DNA of 14,339 bases from a methanogenic archaeon (lineage in GTDB: Archaea; Thermoplasmatota; Thermoplasmata; Methanomassiliicoccales; Methanomethylophilaceae). How positions within the stretch are numbered: position 1 is the first letter of the stretch; every line of letters starts with the position of its first letter. Below the pieces are notes generated by a model, which had not been told where the DNA came from, did not search any database, and saw only the letters and a list, made by a program, of their open reading frames with translations. The stretch spans positions 1 through 14,339 of the forward strand of contig CADAGG010000008.1 in assembly GCA_902787415.1 (NCBI GenBank), written 5' to 3'. The translations under genes were made by a program, and so were the position numbers. Positions 14,008-14,339 of the stretch are shown piece by piece.

Positions 14008-14339
14008 ATGAAGAGAGAATTCGGCCGTATCGACGGGACCCCCGTGGACGCAGTGAGACTCGAGTGCGGAGAGATGTCCGCCGAGATCCTCACCTACGGT
14101 GCGACCCTGAGATCCCTCACGGTGCCCGACATTAACGGAACGCCCGTGGACACCGTCCTCGGCTACGATTCCGTCGATGACTACTCCTCCCGTTCCGGAA
14201 GGTTGGGAGCGACCATCGGCCGCTTCGCCAACCGCATCGGCGGCGCCAGCTTCCCCCTCGGCGGGAAGGTGTACAACATCACCAAGAACCGCGGGGACCA
14301 TCACATCCACGGCGGGAACAGGGGCTTCGACAAGAGGGT
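14008..14339 (+). CDS. galM: Aldose 1-epimerase (mutarotase), N-terminal part
   Basis: The gene runs off the right edge; 110 codons are visible. It interconverts the alpha and beta anomers of hexoses such as glucose and galactose. The visible part has the family N-terminal beta-sandwich pattern, with YGATLRSLTVPD, then GATIGRFANRIGGASFPLGG and NRGDHHIHGGNRGFDKR, matching the mutarotase motifs (R.ANRI, N....LHGG..GFD). The asparagine and arginine of R-x-A-N-R and the histidine before GG are positions that contact sugar in this family. No strong ribosome site is present, and a TATA-like element at the start of the gap suggests a leaderless mRNA. Without the rest, the catalytic His/Glu in the C-terminal part cannot be checked. 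Confidence 0.9.
   Translation, partial: MKREFGRIDGTPVDAVRLECGEMSAEILTYGATLRSLTVPDINGTPVDTVLGYDSVDDYSSRSGRLGATIGRFANRIGGASFPLGGKVYNITKNRGDHHIHGGNRGFDKR

Overview
The window most likely comes from a methanogenic archaeon of the order Methanomassiliicoccales (Thermoplasmata). The evidence is archaeal-style TATA boxes, several apparently leaderless genes, a group II chaperonin (thermosome) beside a bacterial-type Hsp70 set, a GC-rich coding sequence rich in AGG arginine codons, and a complete absence of TAG stops (12 complete genes: 11 TGA, 1 TAA). The last point fits a pyrrolysine-using lineage. The assignment is inferred from gene content and not proven. I see no rRNA, tRNA, CRISPR array, insertion sequence or phage gene.

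Positions 1-4310 (minus strand) form a protein-folding cluster, in transcription order: thermosome subunit, grpE, dnaK, and the first codons of dnaJ running off the left edge. The thermosome has a clear TATA box, with a 32-bp inverted repeat directly upstream that may be a stress-response operator. A UUCG-capped hairpin lies between the thermosome and grpE.

Positions 4498-6745 (minus strand) hold a monocistronic type III glutamine synthetase (GlnN), a form best known from Bacteroidetes, cyanobacteria and gut Firmicutes. It appears to be transcribed without a leader and ends in a strong hairpin. Its upstream region (6717-7053) is divergent, with a near-perfect 16-bp direct repeat and an unexplained GC-rich structured block.

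Positions 7054-11580 (plus strand) are the most interesting part: a tight five-gene operon with no textbook name. It encodes a TPR-like protein with a zinc-binding module, a 512-residue zinc-ribbon protein, a small four-helix membrane protein, a helical coiled-coil protein, and an SPFH (YdjI-type) protein with two C-terminal zinc ribbons. Its logic resembles the bacterial ydjFGHI (PspA/SPFH/zinc-ribbon) membrane-stress module, but the PspA position seems to be taken by a different helical protein and there are extra zinc-ribbon partners. I infer a membrane-surface scaffold or stress-response complex.

Positions 11590-14339 (plus strand) hold metabolic and unknown genes: an inositol monophosphatase/FBPase-family phosphatase, adenine phosphoribosyltransferase with a promoter inside the preceding gene, a 294-residue protein of unknown function, and the start of an aldose 1-epimerase cut by the right edge. 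GC-rich hairpins close three units in the window (glnN, the SPFH operon, apt).
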